64,000 bases of DNA from Candidatus Pantoea floridensis (GCF_900215435.1 NZ_OCMY01000001.1:496001-560000); one strand, 5' to 3'. Shown: positions 27,760 to 37,814, counted from the stretch's first letter. Notes: generated by a model from the letters alone, not told the origin. Translations and numbers: made by a program.

Positions 27760-27767
27760 AGTAGACC

Positions 27768-29321
27768 ATGTCAGGTTCGGTTCAGGAAATTCGCCTCATT
27801 CCCGGTGAAGTGGACCTCGCGACCTTGCGCAGTATTTATCAGAGCAAGGTGACGCTTACGTTGGCAGATGAAGCGCGTGCGGCCATCGACCGTGCCCATG
27901 AAACCGTTGATGCCATTGTGGCATCCGGCAACGTGGTGTACGGCATTAATACCGGTTTTGGCAAGCTGGCGCAGACGCAGATTCCTTCGGCGCGGCTGGC
28001 GGAGCTGCAGCGTAATCTGGTGCTGTCGCACAGCGTTGGCCTGGGTGATTTGTTGCCGGATAATGTCGCACGCCTGGTGGTAGCGACCAAAATTATCAGC
28101 CTGGCGCGCGGCCATTCTGGCGTGCGCATCGAACTGATCGAAGCACTGCTGGCGCTATTCAACTCGGGTGTGATGCCCTGCATTCCGGAGAAAGGATCGG
28201 TCGGCGCGTCCGGCGATCTGGCGCCGTTGGCACACCTTTCACTGATGCTGCTGGGCGAAGGGCAGGTGCGCGTAAATGGTGAATTGATCCCCGCCACCGA
28301 AGGTTTGGCGCGCGTTGGCTTACAGCCAATTGTGCTGGGGCCTAAAGAGGGCCTGGCGCTGCTAAACGGCACCCAGGTCTCGACTGCGCTGGCGCTGCGC
28401 GGTCTGTTTGAAGCAGAAAACCTGTTCGCAGCGGGCTTGATGGCCGGTGCGCTATCGCTGGAAGCGATCAAGGGCTCAGTAAAACCGTTTGATGCGCGGA
28501 TTCATGAAGCACGCGGTCAGGTGGGACAGATCAACGTCGCCGCCGCCGTCTCTTCTTTATTATCCGGCAGTGAAATTCTCAGCTCACACACCCACTGTGG
28601 TCGCGTGCAGGATCCCTACTCGATTCGCTGCGTACCGCAGGTGATGGGCGCCTGCCTGGATAACCTGACGCACGCTGCACGGGTATTGCAGATTGAAGCC
28701 AACGCCGCCTCCGATAATCCGCTGGTGTTCAGTGACAGCGGCGATGTGATTTCCGGCGGTAACTTCCACGCCGAACCGGTGGCCTTTGCCGCCGATATTC
28801 TGGCCCTGGCGATTGCCGAGATCGGTGCCATTTCTGAGCGTCGCCTGGCGCTGCTGCTGGATACCGGTCTTTCAGGCCTGCCGCCGTTCCTCGTACACGA
28901 TGGCGGTGTCAACTCCGGCTTTATGATTGCCCAGGTGACCGCGGCGGCGCTGGCTTCCGAAAATAAATCGCTGGCGCATCCGGGCAGCGTTGACAGCCTG
29001 CCCACCTCGGCGAACCAGGAAGATCACGTCTCCATGGCGACCTATGCGGCACGCCGCCTCGGCAGCATGTGTTTCAACACCGCAGCCGTGGTGGGCATTG
29101 AAGCGATGGCTGCCGCACAAGGTATTGATTTCCATCGCCCGCTGCAGAGTTCGCCGACGCTGGAACAGGAGATGAGCCGCATCCGTGAAAAAGTGGCCTT
29201 CCTCGATCACGACCGTTTACTGGCGCCGGATATTGAATCTATGCGCCTGTGGGCCAGCGATTCTGTCTGGCCACACTCCCTTACCGCGCTGCTGCCAAGT
29301 CAGCGTAAGACTGTTAATTAA
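27768..29321 (+). CDS. hutH: Histidine ammonia-lyase HutH
   Basis: Removes ammonia from L-histidine to give urocanate, the first pathway step. 517 residues. The MIO-forming Ala147-Ser148-Gly149 is present in [11 protein letters not shown], together with the catalytic Tyr58 (VYGINTGFG), [23 protein letters not shown] and NQEDHVSM. This is therefore the functional histidase, in contrast to the MIO-less paralogue in the same window. AGGAG precedes the ATG. hutU follows after 10 nt. Confidence 0.97.
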   Translation: MSGSVQEIRLIPGEVDLATLRSIYQSKVTLTLADEARAAIDRAHETVDAIVASGNVVYGINTGFGKLAQTQIPSARLAELQRNLVLSHSVGLGDLLPDNVARLVVATKIISLARGHSGVRIELIEALLALFNSGVMPCIPEKGSVGASGDLAPLAHLSLMLLGEGQVRVNGELIPATEGLARVGLQPIVLGPKEGLALLNGTQVSTALALRGLFEAENLFAAGLMAGALSLEAIKGSVKPFDARIHEARGQVGQINVAAAVSSLLSGSEILSSHTHCGRVQDPYSIRCVPQVMGACLDNLTHAARVLQIEANAASDNPLVFSDSGDVISGGNFHAEPVAFAADILALAIAEIGAISERRLALLLDTGLSGLPPFLVHDGGVNSGFMIAQVTAAALASENKSLAHPGSVDSLPTSANQEDHVSMATYAARRLGSMCFNTAAVVGIEAMAAAQGIDFHRPLQSSPTLEQEMSRIREKVAFLDHDRLLAPDIESMRLWASDSVWPHSLTALLPSQRKTVN

Positions 29322-29331
29322 GGAATCGATG

Positions 29332-31017
29332 ATGAGCGAAACTTTGACTCAGGCTGTAGCCCGTGAAATCCGTGCACCGCGCGGTAATGAATTACACTGC
29401 GCCAACTGGTTGATTGAAGCGGCGTACCGCATGATCCAGAACAACCTCGATCCTGATGTGGCAGAGCGCCCGGAAGATCTGGTGGTGTACGGCGGCATCG
29501 GTAAAGCCGCGCGTAACTGGGAGTGCTTTGAACAAATTCTGCGTTCGCTGCGTGCATTACAGCCGGAAGAGACACTGCTGATCCAGTCTGGTAAACCGGT
29601 TGGCGTGTTCCGCACCCATGCCGATGCGCCGCGCGTGCTGCTGGCTAACTCCAACCTCGTGCCGCATTGGGCAACGTGGGATCACTTCCACGAGCTGGAT
29701 AAAAAAGGCCTGATGATGTACGGCCAGATGACGGCCGGATCGTGGATCTACATCGGCGCACAGGGCATCGTGCAGGGTACGTTTGAGACCTTTGCCGAAG
29801 CCGGTCGCCAGCATTACGCCAGCGATCTGCGCGGCCGCTGGATCCTCACCGCCGGTTTAGGCGGCATGGGCGGCGCCCAACCGCTGGCGGGCGTATTGGC
29901 CGGTGCCAGCGTGCTGGCGATTGAGTGCCAGGAGTCACGCATCGATTTCCGTATTCGTACTCGCTACGTCGACCATAAAGCCTATACGCTGGATGACGCG
30001 CTGGAACTGATTGATCAGGCAAATAAAGAGAAACGTGCTATTTCTGTTGGCCTGCTGGGCAACGCGGCTGAAATCGTGCCAGAGCTGGTTAAGCGCGCCA
30101 AGGCGGGTGGCATGAAGCCGGATATTGTTACCGATCAGACCTCGGCGCACGATCCGATTAATGGCTATCTGCCGATCGGTTGGGATGTGGCACGCTGGGA
30201 ATCTGAGCGCATCAGCAACCCGAAAGCGGTAGAAAAAGCCGCGCGCGCCGCCATGGCGGTGCATGTGCAGGCGATGCTGGATTTCCATCATATGGGCGTG
30301 CCAACCGTGGATTACGGCAATAACATCCGTCAGGTCGCGCTGGAAGAAGGCGTGCAGAATGCCTTCGATTTCCCGGGTTTTGTACCGGCCTATATACGTC
30401 CACTGTTCTGCGAAGGCAAAGGCCCGTTCCGCTGGGTGGCGCTGTCGGGCGATCCAGAAGATATCTACAAGACCGATGCCAAACTGAAGGAGCTGTTCCC
30501 GGACCATCAAAACCTGCATCGCTGGCTGGATATGGCGCAGGAGCGCATCGCCTTCCAGGGCTTACCGGCACGTATCTGCTGGCTCGGCCTTGGCGAACGT
30601 CATAAAGCGGCGCTGGCGTTCAATGAAATGGTGCGCAACGGCGAGCTGAAAGCGCCTATCGTGATTGGGCGCGATCACCTGGATTGTGGTTCCGTTGCAT
30701 CACCTAACCGTGAAACCGAAGCGATGAAAGACGGGTCAGATGCGGTATCGGATTGGCCGCTGCTGAATGCCCTGCTGAACACCGCAGGCGGCGCAACCTG
30801 GGTGAGCCTGCATCATGGCGGCGGCGTCGGTATGGGCTTCTCGCAGCACTCCGGCGTAGTGATTGTGTGTGACGGCACGAAAGAAGCCGATGCACGCTTG
30901 GGACGCGTGCTGTGGAACGACCCGGCGACCGGCGTGATGCGTCACGCGGATGCGGGTTACGAGCAGGCGCAGGCCTGTGCACATGAGCACGGCCTGAACC
31001 TGCCAATGCAGAAATAA
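29332..31017 (+). CDS. hutU: Urocanate hydratase HutU
   Basis: NAD-containing enzyme hydrating urocanate to imidazolonepropionate. About 561 residues. Conserved stretches: [38 protein letters not shown] (nucleotide-binding Gly-rich region), the urocanase signature [20 protein letters not shown] and [20 protein letters not shown] 29332 (MSETLT) or ATG 29329 may be the start; TAAGGA lies 7 or 4 nt upstream. Second gene of hutHU. Confidence 0.97.
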   Translation: MSETLTQAVAREIRAPRGNELHCANWLIEAAYRMIQNNLDPDVAERPEDLVVYGGIGKAARNWECFEQILRSLRALQPEETLLIQSGKPVGVFRTHADAPRVLLANSNLVPHWATWDHFHELDKKGLMMYGQMTAGSWIYIGAQGIVQGTFETFAEAGRQHYASDLRGRWILTAGLGGMGGAQPLAGVLAGASVLAIECQESRIDFRIRTRYVDHKAYTLDDALELIDQANKEKRAISVGLLGNAAEIVPELVKRAKAGGMKPDIVTDQTSAHDPINGYLPIGWDVARWESERISNPKAVEKAARAAMAVHVQAMLDFHHMGVPTVDYGNNIRQVALEEGVQNAFDFPGFVPAYIRPLFCEGKGPFRWVALSGDPEDIYKTDAKLKELFPDHQNLHRWLDMAQERIAFQGLPARICWLGLGERHKAALAFNEMVRNGELKAPIVIGRDHLDCGSVASPNRETEAMKDGSDAVSDWPLLNALLNTAGGATWVSLHHGGGVGMGFSQHSGVVIVCDGTKEADARLGRVLWNDPATGVMRHADAGYEQAQACAHEHGLNLPMQK

Positions 31018-31044
31018 CGTCCAACCCGCGCACGCCGATCAATC

Positions 31045-31150
31045 CCCTCTCCCGCCTGCGGGAGAGGGTTAGGGTGAGGGACAGCGCGCACCTTTCAACA
31101 TTGTGCAGCATTCCCCTCATCCCAGCCTTCTCCCGCAAGCGGGAGAAGGA
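31045..31150. repeat. Dispersed CCCTCTCCC-type inverted repeat, two units
   Basis: CCCTCTCCCGC-CT-GCGGGAGAGGG (31046-31069), followed by TTAGGGTGAGGG, then after about 50 bp a diverged unit CTTCTCCCGC-AA-GCGGGAGAAG. The first unit also occurs at 47.2 kb. The remaining part of 31018-31293 contains no gene I can support. Confidence 0.8.
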
Positions 31151-31293
31151 GCGTAACAGCCCGTTCGCTATATTCCATTCTGCTATACCCTATAGCCAAA
31201 TTCTTACGCTCCACGATAGACGCCGCCATGCGCTTGCCACTACAGTAAATACATTATTTTGCAGCCCTTGCTGCTGATGGAGAGCCTTATCTT

Positions 31294-32451
31294 ATGAGCC
31301 TGCCTGCTGTCCTGCTGGAAAACGCCCTGCACTGGCGTCGTCAGTTACATCAACATCCTGAACTGGGTTACCAGGAGCAGCAAACCAGCGAGCTGGTCGC
31401 TAACGTTCTGGCTGATGCCGGATTACAGGTGTTTCGTGGCCTGGCGGGCACCGGCGTCATTGGCACGTTAGAAAACGGTCCCGGCCCAATAATTGGTCTG
31501 CGTGCTGATATGGATGCGCTGCCGATCACCGAAAAAGGCGATCCCCAGTGGAAGTCACAGCAAGCGGGGGTGATGCACGCCTGCGGTCACGATGGCCACA
31601 CCGCTATCTTACTGGCGGCGGCGTGTCATCTGGCGACAACGCGTAACTTTAGCGGCACCCTTCACTTTATCTTCCAGCCCGCCGAAGAGAATCTCGGCGG
31701 CGCGCGCAAGATGGTGGAAGAAGGTCTGCTTCAGCGCTTCCCGATGGATGCGGTTTACGCCATGCACAACTGGCCGGGTATGCCGGTGGGTACGCTGGCA
31801 GTGAATCCTGATGCGATGATGGCGTCACTCGACTCGTTTGAAATTACGCTGCACGGTAAAAGCTGCCATGCAGCGATGCCGGAAAGCGGTGCCGACCCAA
31901 TGGTGGTGGCGGCGGAACTGATTCTGGCGCTGCAAACCATTCCGTCACGTCGGCTGTCGCCGCTGGCATCGGCGGTAGTGAGCGTAACGCAGATCCACGG
32001 TGGCGAAGCGATTAACGTTATCCCCGAGCAGATTGTGTTGCGCGGCACGGTGCGATGTTTGCAGACCGACGTGCGCAATCGCGTGCGCGGTCTGATTGAG
32101 GATTTTGTGACGACATTGCCGCGCCCGTTTGGCGTCAGCGGCGAGATTCATTGGTATCCCGGCTATCCGGTTACTGCCAACCATGCCGAGCAGGCAGAGC
32201 AGGTGCGCGCAGTTGCCGTGGATATGCTCGGCGAGGCGCAGGTTAGCTGGCAGGTTAACCCTTCTATGGCATCAGAAGATTTTGCCTGCATGCTGGAAGC
32301 CTGCCCCGGCGCCTATTTCTGGCTGGGTGCCGATGGTGCGACGCCGTCCGCACCACTGCACAACGCTCATTACGATTTTAATGATGAGCTGCTGCCGATT
32401 GGTATTACCTTCTGGCAGCAGTTAGTGGAGCGCGTGCTGGCGAAAACCTGA
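31294..32451 (+). CDS. M20-family amidohydrolase (hippurate hydrolase/N-acyl amino acid deacylase-like)
   Basis: 385-residue metallo-amidohydrolase of the M20D type. Typical elements: RRQLHQHPELGYQE (about 16-29), GLRADMDALPITE (Asp metal ligand), MHACGHDGHTAILLAA (His), IFQPAEENLGGARKMVEEG (Glu-Glu pair) and AMHNWPGMPVGTLAV. These proteins remove acyl groups from amino acids or from hippurate- and indole-acetyl-amino acid-like conjugates. It lies 276 bp after hutU, separated by a repeat, so a hut role is not implied. Substrate unknown. Confidence 0.9.
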   Translation: MSLPAVLLENALHWRRQLHQHPELGYQEQQTSELVANVLADAGLQVFRGLAGTGVIGTLENGPGPIIGLRADMDALPITEKGDPQWKSQQAGVMHACGHDGHTAILLAAACHLATTRNFSGTLHFIFQPAEENLGGARKMVEEGLLQRFPMDAVYAMHNWPGMPVGTLAVNPDAMMASLDSFEITLHGKSCHAAMPESGADPMVVAAELILALQTIPSRRLSPLASAVVSVTQIHGGEAINVIPEQIVLRGTVRCLQTDVRNRVRGLIEDFVTTLPRPFGVSGEIHWYPGYPVTANHAEQAEQVRAVAVDMLGEAQVSWQVNPSMASEDFACMLEACPGAYFWLGADGATPSAPLHNAHYDFNDELLPIGITFWQQLVERVLAKT

Positions 32452-32455
32452 TCGC

Positions 32456-32596
32456 GGTCGCCATAAATGGCGCCCCTACAACAATGATTACGCCTTTTGG
32501 GCGCCATAAATGGCGCCCCTACAGCAATGATTACGTTTTTTGGGCGCCATAAATGGCGCCCCTACGAAACCTGTAGGGTGCGCATTAATGCGCACC
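32456..32596. repeat. Cluster of four REP-like palindromes
   Basis: Three CCATAAATGG-centred copies lie at an exact 43-bp period (palindromes at 32456-32475, 32499-32518 and 32542-32561), each followed by CTAC, with GGGCGCC/GGCGCCC arms in the second and third. A fourth, GGTGCGCATTAATGCGCACC (32577-32596), has GTAG before it and different but matched arms. They separate two convergent genes. Confidence 0.85.
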
Positions 32597-32616
32597 GGGC
32601 AGCGACACCCATTCGA

Positions 32617-33585
32617 TTAAATCTCTGCCAATTGTAAACGCGCGTCCGCGTCTGCCAGGTTGGCCGATTCACCGGTCGCCACCAAACAGCATGCCAGCTG
32701 CAAACGCAGTGCCTGCGGCACGGCGCGTTCACCGGCTAACACCTGCTTGATCCACGCGGCGGTATCCGGTGCGCTTTTACTTTCCGGCAGCTCCATACTC
32801 ACTTCCGGCTGGCGCTCAACCCACACTTCCGCTTCGGCACCTGCGCCGCGAATGTGGTTAATCGCCGGACAGCGCTGCGGATTGGCATACACCTCACCTT
32901 CCGTGCCATTTAGCAAAATCGCCGGTGCATCAATGTCCTGGAAGAATTTACCGACGCGCGGCACATATTCCGGATGCGACACGCTGGCCAGCCGCAGCGC
33001 GGCGCGCTCAGCAAAAGGAGTAGCGAGTTTCGCCAACGTATGCGCGCTGTTGCGCACGCCCATGCGCCAGCGCAGCGACAGCTGTTTCGCCATCGGCGCA
33101 CACAAATGATCGATGGTGATGAACGCCAGCTCGCCGTTATCCAGCTTCGCCTGCGCCTGTTCTGCTGTCGTGACGGGCGCGATATCCAGCGCCGCCAGCA
33201 CCGCTTCGCTGGTGACGCGCGTCGGATCGTCACTCACGCCGTGCAGCAGCACCGGGAAGCCGAGTTTCACCAGCAGCAGCGCCAGCAGCGGCGTCAGATT
33301 GCCCTGACGACGCGCGCCATTGTAGCTGGGAATGACGATCGGCATTGGGCGATTAGCGGGCGCCTGCAGCGGCATCATCTGCTGCTGCATGGCGTGATAA
33401 AAACCACGCATCTCCTCTTCACCTTCGCCTTTAATGCGCAGCGCAATCAGGATGCCACCCAACTCCAGTTCCGGTACTTCACCCGCCAGCATCGCGCTGT
33501 ATAGCGCCTGCGCCGTGTCGAAATCGATATCGCGCGCGTGATTTTTGCCACGCCCAATCTCTTTAATGATTTTGTTCAGTTCCAT
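32617..33585 (-). CDS. ybiB: YbiB, TrpD2-like nucleic-acid-binding protein
   Basis: 322 residues (E. coli 320), with the fold of anthranilate phosphoribosyltransferase. E. coli YbiB binds nucleic acids and is not a TrpD enzyme. Identical stretches include KIIKEIGRGKNHARD, ELGGILIALRIKGEGE, MPIVIPSYNGAR, WRMGVRNSAHTLAKLATPFAE and EGEVYANPQRCPAIN. Start ATG 33585 was chosen by homology. It lies 52 bp after dinG in the same direction, as in E. coli, where ybiB is in the LexA-controlled dinG operon. Confidence 0.95.
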   Translation of the reverse strand: MELNKIIKEIGRGKNHARDIDFDTAQALYSAMLAGEVPELELGGILIALRIKGEGEEEMRGFYHAMQQQMMPLQAPANRPMPIVIPSYNGARRQGNLTPLLALLLVKLGFPVLLHGVSDDPTRVTSEAVLAALDIAPVTTAEQAQAKLDNGELAFITIDHLCAPMAKQLSLRWRMGVRNSAHTLAKLATPFAERAALRLASVSHPEYVPRVGKFFQDIDAPAILLNGTEGEVYANPQRCPAINHIRGAGAEAEVWVERQPEVSMELPESKSAPDTAAWIKQVLAGERAVPQALRLQLACCLVATGESANLADADARLQLAEI

Positions 33586-33637
33586 CAGGCATTCCCGCTT
33601 CCAGGGCGCGCCGCAGTGCGGCTGCCAACATTGATAA

Positions 33638-35782
33638 TTAGGTTTTTTTACTGCGGCGTTTTTTTGCTTTTTCACCGCTGGCTTCCGGCATCGGCGGTTG
33701 CTCAATCGGGAACACCGGTAATGCGGCCAGCAGTCGACTGCCGTAAGCCTTGTTGAGCAGGCGGCGATCGTAAATCACGATTTCGCCAAAGCAGCTGTGG
33801 CTGCGAATCAAACGCCCGACCTGCTGAATCAAGGTAAACGAGGCGCTCGGCAAGCTCTGCACCTCAAATGGATAACGTTTCAGGCTCTTCAGCCATTCGC
33901 CTTCGGTCAAAATTACCGGACTGTCCACCGGCGGAAAAGCGATTTTGTGGATATGCACCTGTGATAGCAGATCGCCCTTCAAATCCAGCCCTTCCGCAAA
34001 AGATTGCAGCCCGACCAGAATGCTGGTTTTGCCCGCTTCCACACGTTCGCGATGCAGCGCCACCAGGCGCGAACGTGGTTGATCGCCCTGCACCAGCATC
34101 GACAAGCGCAAATCGGTAACGTGGCTAACAAACTGCTGCATCGCGCGTCCGCTGGCGAACAGCACCAGCACGCCTTTGTGTTTCTCTTCGGCAATCTGCT
34201 GACGGAAGAAACGCGCCATCTCGGCGATGTGTTCGGCTTCCTGCGCCATCAGCGGCTCAAACTGCATTTGTGGGATAACCAGCTTACCCTGATCGATATG
34301 GTTAAACGGTGAATCCAGCGCCACAAAGCGGTCGCCGGCTTTTTCGCTCAGCCCCGACATCTCTTGCAATCGATTAAAGCTGTTGAGCGAACGCAGCGTC
34401 GCCGAGGTTACTACCACGTGCGGGATTTTGCGCCACAGGATTTTTTCCAGCTGATCGCTAACGCGAATGCCCGCGCAGTGGAACAGCAGATGCGCCTGTC
34501 CTTCACGGATTTCGCGCGTGATCCACTTCGATACCGGCGCATTCGAGGCTTTCTCCATCGCCGCCAGTCGCCACAATTTGCTGATCGATTCGAACCAGCC
34601 GAAATGGCGATTGAGCTGAATGATGGCTTTATGCAGCCGCATGATGTCGGCTTTACCGGTTTGATCGCCGAGCTCATTAAGCAAGCCTTCGCTTAAGCCG
34701 CGCAGTGCATCGCTAAGCTTGAACAGCCGCGCGCACATCGTCAGCAATTCTTCGGGCAGCTCTCCCAGCACAAAGCGGAATTCGCCCGGCTGATTGTTGC
34801 CCGGCAGCAGAGGATTGAGGGCATCGCAAAGCATCTGCAACAGCTCGCGCATTTCGTCGCAGTGGCCTTTGAGGCGTTCCGGATTGGTGAGCGGCGGCGG
34901 CGATTTTGGCCGAAACTGCGCCATAATAGTTTCCACCAGCCGTACGAACAGGTCGAGCTGCAAACTGCTCCAGCCCGGCGTGATTTCTGCACTCATCTCC
35001 AGCGCATCGCGTGCCACTTCTGGCAGATGATGGCCTTCGTCCAGCACCAGCATCAGGTTTTTTGCCGGCGGCAGCACCGATTCATTCTCCATCGCCGCCA
35101 TCACCAGCGCATGGTTCGCGACCACCACATCCGCCTGCTCAATTTCGCGACGTGCAACGAAAAACGGACATTCGCGATACCAGCGGCAGTGATGGCCGAG
35201 GCAGTTGGCTTTGTCAGTGGAGAGGCGTTTCCATAAGCTGTCTTCAATGTTCACATCGGTGTGATCGCGCAAGCCATCCCAGCGGTAACTACTGAGCTGT
35301 TTCTCTAATTTGGCGCAGAATTTCTGCTCCTCTTTCGAACCGGTCACCGCCTCTTCATCAAGATAGAGCAATAAATCGCCCTGTTGATCTTCGGTGGCCG
35401 CCAGCGCCGCAAGATTACGCGGGCACACATAGCGTCCGCGGCCAAAGGCGGCGGTGAAGGTGAGATCGGGAATGATTTTCTTCAACAGCGGCAGATCCTT
35501 GCTGAAGATTTGGTCCTGCAATGCCACATTGGCGGTGCTGATCACCAGGCGCTTTTCTTCGGCGCGACTCACCGCAATGCCGGGAATCAGGTAAGACAGC
35601 GTTTTACCCACGCCGGTTGGGGCTTCAATCGCCAGATGGCGCCCCTCGTCACCGGCCAGGCTTTTTGCCACTTCGGCAATCATCTGGCGCTGCGGCGCGC
35701 GCGGGATAAAGTCAGGAACCTGCTGCTGCAGCGCCTTATACCATTGCGCAATCTGGCTTTTTATCGCTGCTGTCAGGGCCAT
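33638..35782 (-). CDS. dinG: ATP-dependent DNA helicase DinG
   Basis: XPD-like 5'-3' helicase with a 4Fe-4S cluster, which removes R-loops and other structures. 714 residues counting from MALTA, the E. coli N-terminus (an in-frame ATG lies 2 codons upstream). Walker A EAPTGVGKTLSYL (about 52-64), Fe-S cysteines at RGRYVCPRN and CLGHHCRWYREC, DEAH-type box VLDEGHH and the late helicase motif QQVGRLIRS are seen. A perfect LexA box lies 26 bp before the start. Confidence 0.96.
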   Translation of the reverse strand: MALTAAIKSQIAQWYKALQQQVPDFIPRAPQRQMIAEVAKSLAGDEGRHLAIEAPTGVGKTLSYLIPGIAVSRAEEKRLVISTANVALQDQIFSKDLPLLKKIIPDLTFTAAFGRGRYVCPRNLAALAATEDQQGDLLLYLDEEAVTGSKEEQKFCAKLEKQLSSYRWDGLRDHTDVNIEDSLWKRLSTDKANCLGHHCRWYRECPFFVARREIEQADVVVANHALVMAAMENESVLPPAKNLMLVLDEGHHLPEVARDALEMSAEITPGWSSLQLDLFVRLVETIMAQFRPKSPPPLTNPERLKGHCDEMRELLQMLCDALNPLLPGNNQPGEFRFVLGELPEELLTMCARLFKLSDALRGLSEGLLNELGDQTGKADIMRLHKAIIQLNRHFGWFESISKLWRLAAMEKASNAPVSKWITREIREGQAHLLFHCAGIRVSDQLEKILWRKIPHVVVTSATLRSLNSFNRLQEMSGLSEKAGDRFVALDSPFNHIDQGKLVIPQMQFEPLMAQEAEHIAEMARFFRQQIAEEKHKGVLVLFASGRAMQQFVSHVTDLRLSMLVQGDQPRSRLVALHRERVEAGKTSILVGLQSFAEGLDLKGDLLSQVHIHKIAFPPVDSPVILTEGEWLKSLKRYPFEVQSLPSASFTLIQQVGRLIRSHSCFGEIVIYDRRLLNKAYGSRLLAALPVFPIEQPPMPEASGEKAKKRRSKKT

Positions 35783-35807
35783 ATTCATTACTGTTTGCTG
35801 AATTGGC

Positions 35808-35823
35808 CTGTATTTTTACACAG
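35808..35823. promoter_or_regulatory. LexA box of dinG
   Basis: CTGT-ATTTTTAC-ACAG matches the CTGT-N8-ACAG consensus exactly and is followed by TA. It supports SOS control of dinG (and probably ybiB). Confidence 0.88.
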
Positions 35824-35836
35824 TATTGGCGCAGCG

Positions 35837-36733
35837 TCAGCTTTCGCTGCTATTTTTTCGCGCTGGATTCAGAATTTCACGCATCGCGCGGATCAGCATT
35901 TCGCGCGCACGTCCGCGGCGAAAAGCAAAGGAAAACGGCGCGCGGAAGTGGAAATGCTGCGGCAACAGGCGGCATAACGCGCCTTGCTGTTCCCAGCCGC
36001 GTGCGTAGTGTTCGGGCAAATAGCCGATAAAACGACCGGAGAGTATTAAGGTCAGCTGCGCTTCGATGCTCTCTACCGACGCGTTGCTCTGGCGGAATCC
36101 GCGCTTGTTCAGCTCCTGCTGATTCCAGTAACGCCGCGTCACCATGCCAGTTTGCTGCACGGTACGCACATCTGGATGGCCCTCAGCCAGCGGATGTTCA
36201 GGGCTGCAATAGAGCCAATGCTGCTCTTCATACAGCGGAACGGTGACCAGATTGCTGGCGCGCAGCGGAAAGTGACCAATCGCCAGGTCGAGCCGATCTT
36301 CCAGCAACTGCTGCTGCAACTCATTGGGATCGCGCACGCTCAGATTAAAGAATACCGCCGGAAAGCGCTGGTTGAAGCGGGCAATCGCGGCGGGCAGATC
36401 CAGCGTGCCGTCGGTGACGGTCGCATCGACTACGCCAAGGGAAAAAGTGCCGCCCTGCGCGCTTTTCAACGTTTCTACCTGCTGCTGCCATCCCGCCAGC
36501 GTCGCCAGCATCTCCTGGCTGTAGCGATAAAACTGTTCGCCTTTGCTGGTGAGCGTAAAGCCGCCGCGTCCGCGCTGACACATGATAAAACCAAGCTGGG
36601 TTTCCAGTTCGCTCATGTAGGCGCTGATGGCCGGGGTGGTCATGTTCAGCGCCTGCTGCGCGCGCGAATAACCCTGATGTTCCACCACGCTGGCAAACAC
36701 CTGCAGCAGTTTGAGATTGGGAAGCGTCTGCAC
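35837..36733 (-). CDS. LysR-family regulator, probably of the guanidinobutyrase operon
   Basis: 298 residues: N-terminal helix-turn-helix (YSRAQQALNMTTPAISAYMS, about 22-41; the alpha-3 helix reads TPAISAYMSELETQLG) and a substrate domain. The C-terminal part has SGRFIGYLPEHYARGWEQQG, almost the same as LTGHFIGYLPEHYAAAF in the LysR at 46.2 kb, so the two are paralogues of one subgroup. It is divergent from the guanidinobutyrase gene with a large perfect dyad between them, which makes that operon its likely target. Confidence 0.9.
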   Translation of the reverse strand: MQTLPNLKLLQVFASVVEHQGYSRAQQALNMTTPAISAYMSELETQLGFIMCQRGRGGFTLTSKGEQFYRYSQEMLATLAGWQQQVETLKSAQGGTFSLGVVDATVTDGTLDLPAAIARFNQRFPAVFFNLSVRDPNELQQQLLEDRLDLAIGHFPLRASNLVTVPLYEEQHWLYCSPEHPLAEGHPDVRTVQQTGMVTRRYWNQQELNKRGFRQSNASVESIEAQLTLILSGRFIGYLPEHYARGWEQQGALCRLLPQHFHFRAPFSFAFRRGRAREMLIRAMREILNPARKNSSES

Positions 36734-36741
36734 CGATTATC

Positions 36742-36780
36742 CTTCAGAGATTGCTGGCTAAAGTTAAGTAATCTCTGAAG
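36742..36780. promoter_or_regulatory. LysR operator between the regulator and guanidinobutyrase
   Basis: CTTCAGAGATT (36742-36752) and AATCTCTGAAG (36770-36780) form a perfect 11-bp inverted repeat with a 17-nt spacer, starting 9 bp from the regulator's start codon. The position suits a recognition site for self-repression and activation of the divergent gene. Confidence 0.75.
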
Positions 36781-36857
36781 TGATTATCTGCTGTCAAGGA
36801 TTTTTCCTGCGCAACGCCTGGGTAAAGATGGGCTTCACTTAGCCGCAGGAGCCCGTG

Positions 36858-37814
36858 ATGACCGATTTCCCTCAGCCGCAAGGCGGCAATGAAATGCCCC
36901 GTTTCGCCGGACGCGGCACCATGATGCGTTTGCCCGCCGTGGAGTCCCCAGCCAATCTGGACGTCGCTTTTGTCGGTATCCCGCTGGACATCGGCACCTC
37001 GCAGCGCAGCGGCACGCGCTATGGTCCGCGCGCCATTCGCGCCGATTCGGTGATGATTCGTCCGTACAACATGGCCACCGGCGCAGCGCCGTTTGATTCG
37101 CTGCGCGTTGGCGATCTCGGTGATGTGCCGATTAACACTTACAGCCTGCTGAAATCGGTCGATATCATTGAAAACTATTATACCGAACTGAATAACTGGC
37201 CGATTATTCCCTTAACGCTCGGCGGCGATCACACGCTAACGCTGCCAATTTTACGCGCGCTGGCGAAGAAGCATGGCCCAATGGGATTGATTCATATTGA
37301 TGCGCATACCGATACCAACGACGAGATGTTTGGCGAGAAGATCGCGCACGGCACCACTTTCCGCCGCACGGTGGAAGAAGGGCTGCTTGACTGCCAACGC
37401 GTGGTGCAGATTGGCCAGCGTGCGCAGGGTTATGCCGCCGACGATTTCCAATGGGGCGTCGATCAAGGCTTCCATCTGGTGCCTGCCGAGCAGTGCTGGT
37501 ATCGCTCGATGACGCCGCTGATGGCCGAGGTGCGCGCGCGCATCGGCGATGGCCCGGTGTATCTCTCTTACGACATCGACAGCTTCGATCCCGCCTGGGC
37601 GCCCGGTACCGGCACGCCCGAAGTGGGCGGTTTGACCTCAATGCAGGGGCTGGAGATCGTGCGCGGCTGCCGTGGGCTGAACCTGGTGGGCGGCGATCTG
37701 GTGGAAGTGTCGCCGCCGTATGACCTCAGCGGCATGACCTCACAGCTGGCGGCCAATATCCTTTATGAGATGCTGTGCGTGTTGCCCGGCGTCCGTTACA
37801 CAGAGAACAAGTGA
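36858..37814 (+). CDS. Guanidinobutyrase-like ureohydrolase (arginase/agmatinase family)
   Basis: Mn-dependent ureohydrolase predicted to split 4-guanidinobutyrate (or a close guanidino acid) into urea and an amino acid. 318 residues, very like Pseudomonas GbuA as I recall it: QPQGGNEMPRF, FVGIPLDIGTSQRSGTRYGPRAIR, IRPYNMATGAAPFDSLRVGD, LTLGGDHTLTLPILRAL (His-Asp metal motif), LIHIDAHTDTND (DAHTD) and YDIDSFDPAWAPGTGTPE. E. coli SpeB lacks the long MATGAAPFDSL element. Start ATG 36858 has AGGAG 6 nt before it. The stop overlaps the next start by one base (TGATG). Confidence 0.88.
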   Translation: MTDFPQPQGGNEMPRFAGRGTMMRLPAVESPANLDVAFVGIPLDIGTSQRSGTRYGPRAIRADSVMIRPYNMATGAAPFDSLRVGDLGDVPINTYSLLKSVDIIENYYTELNNWPIIPLTLGGDHTLTLPILRALAKKHGPMGLIHIDAHTDTNDEMFGEKIAHGTTFRRTVEEGLLDCQRVVQIGQRAQGYAADDFQWGVDQGFHLVPAEQCWYRSMTPLMAEVRARIGDGPVYLSYDIDSFDPAWAPGTGTPEVGGLTSMQGLEIVRGCRGLNLVGGDLVEVSPPYDLSGMTSQLAANILYEMLCVLPGVRYTENK

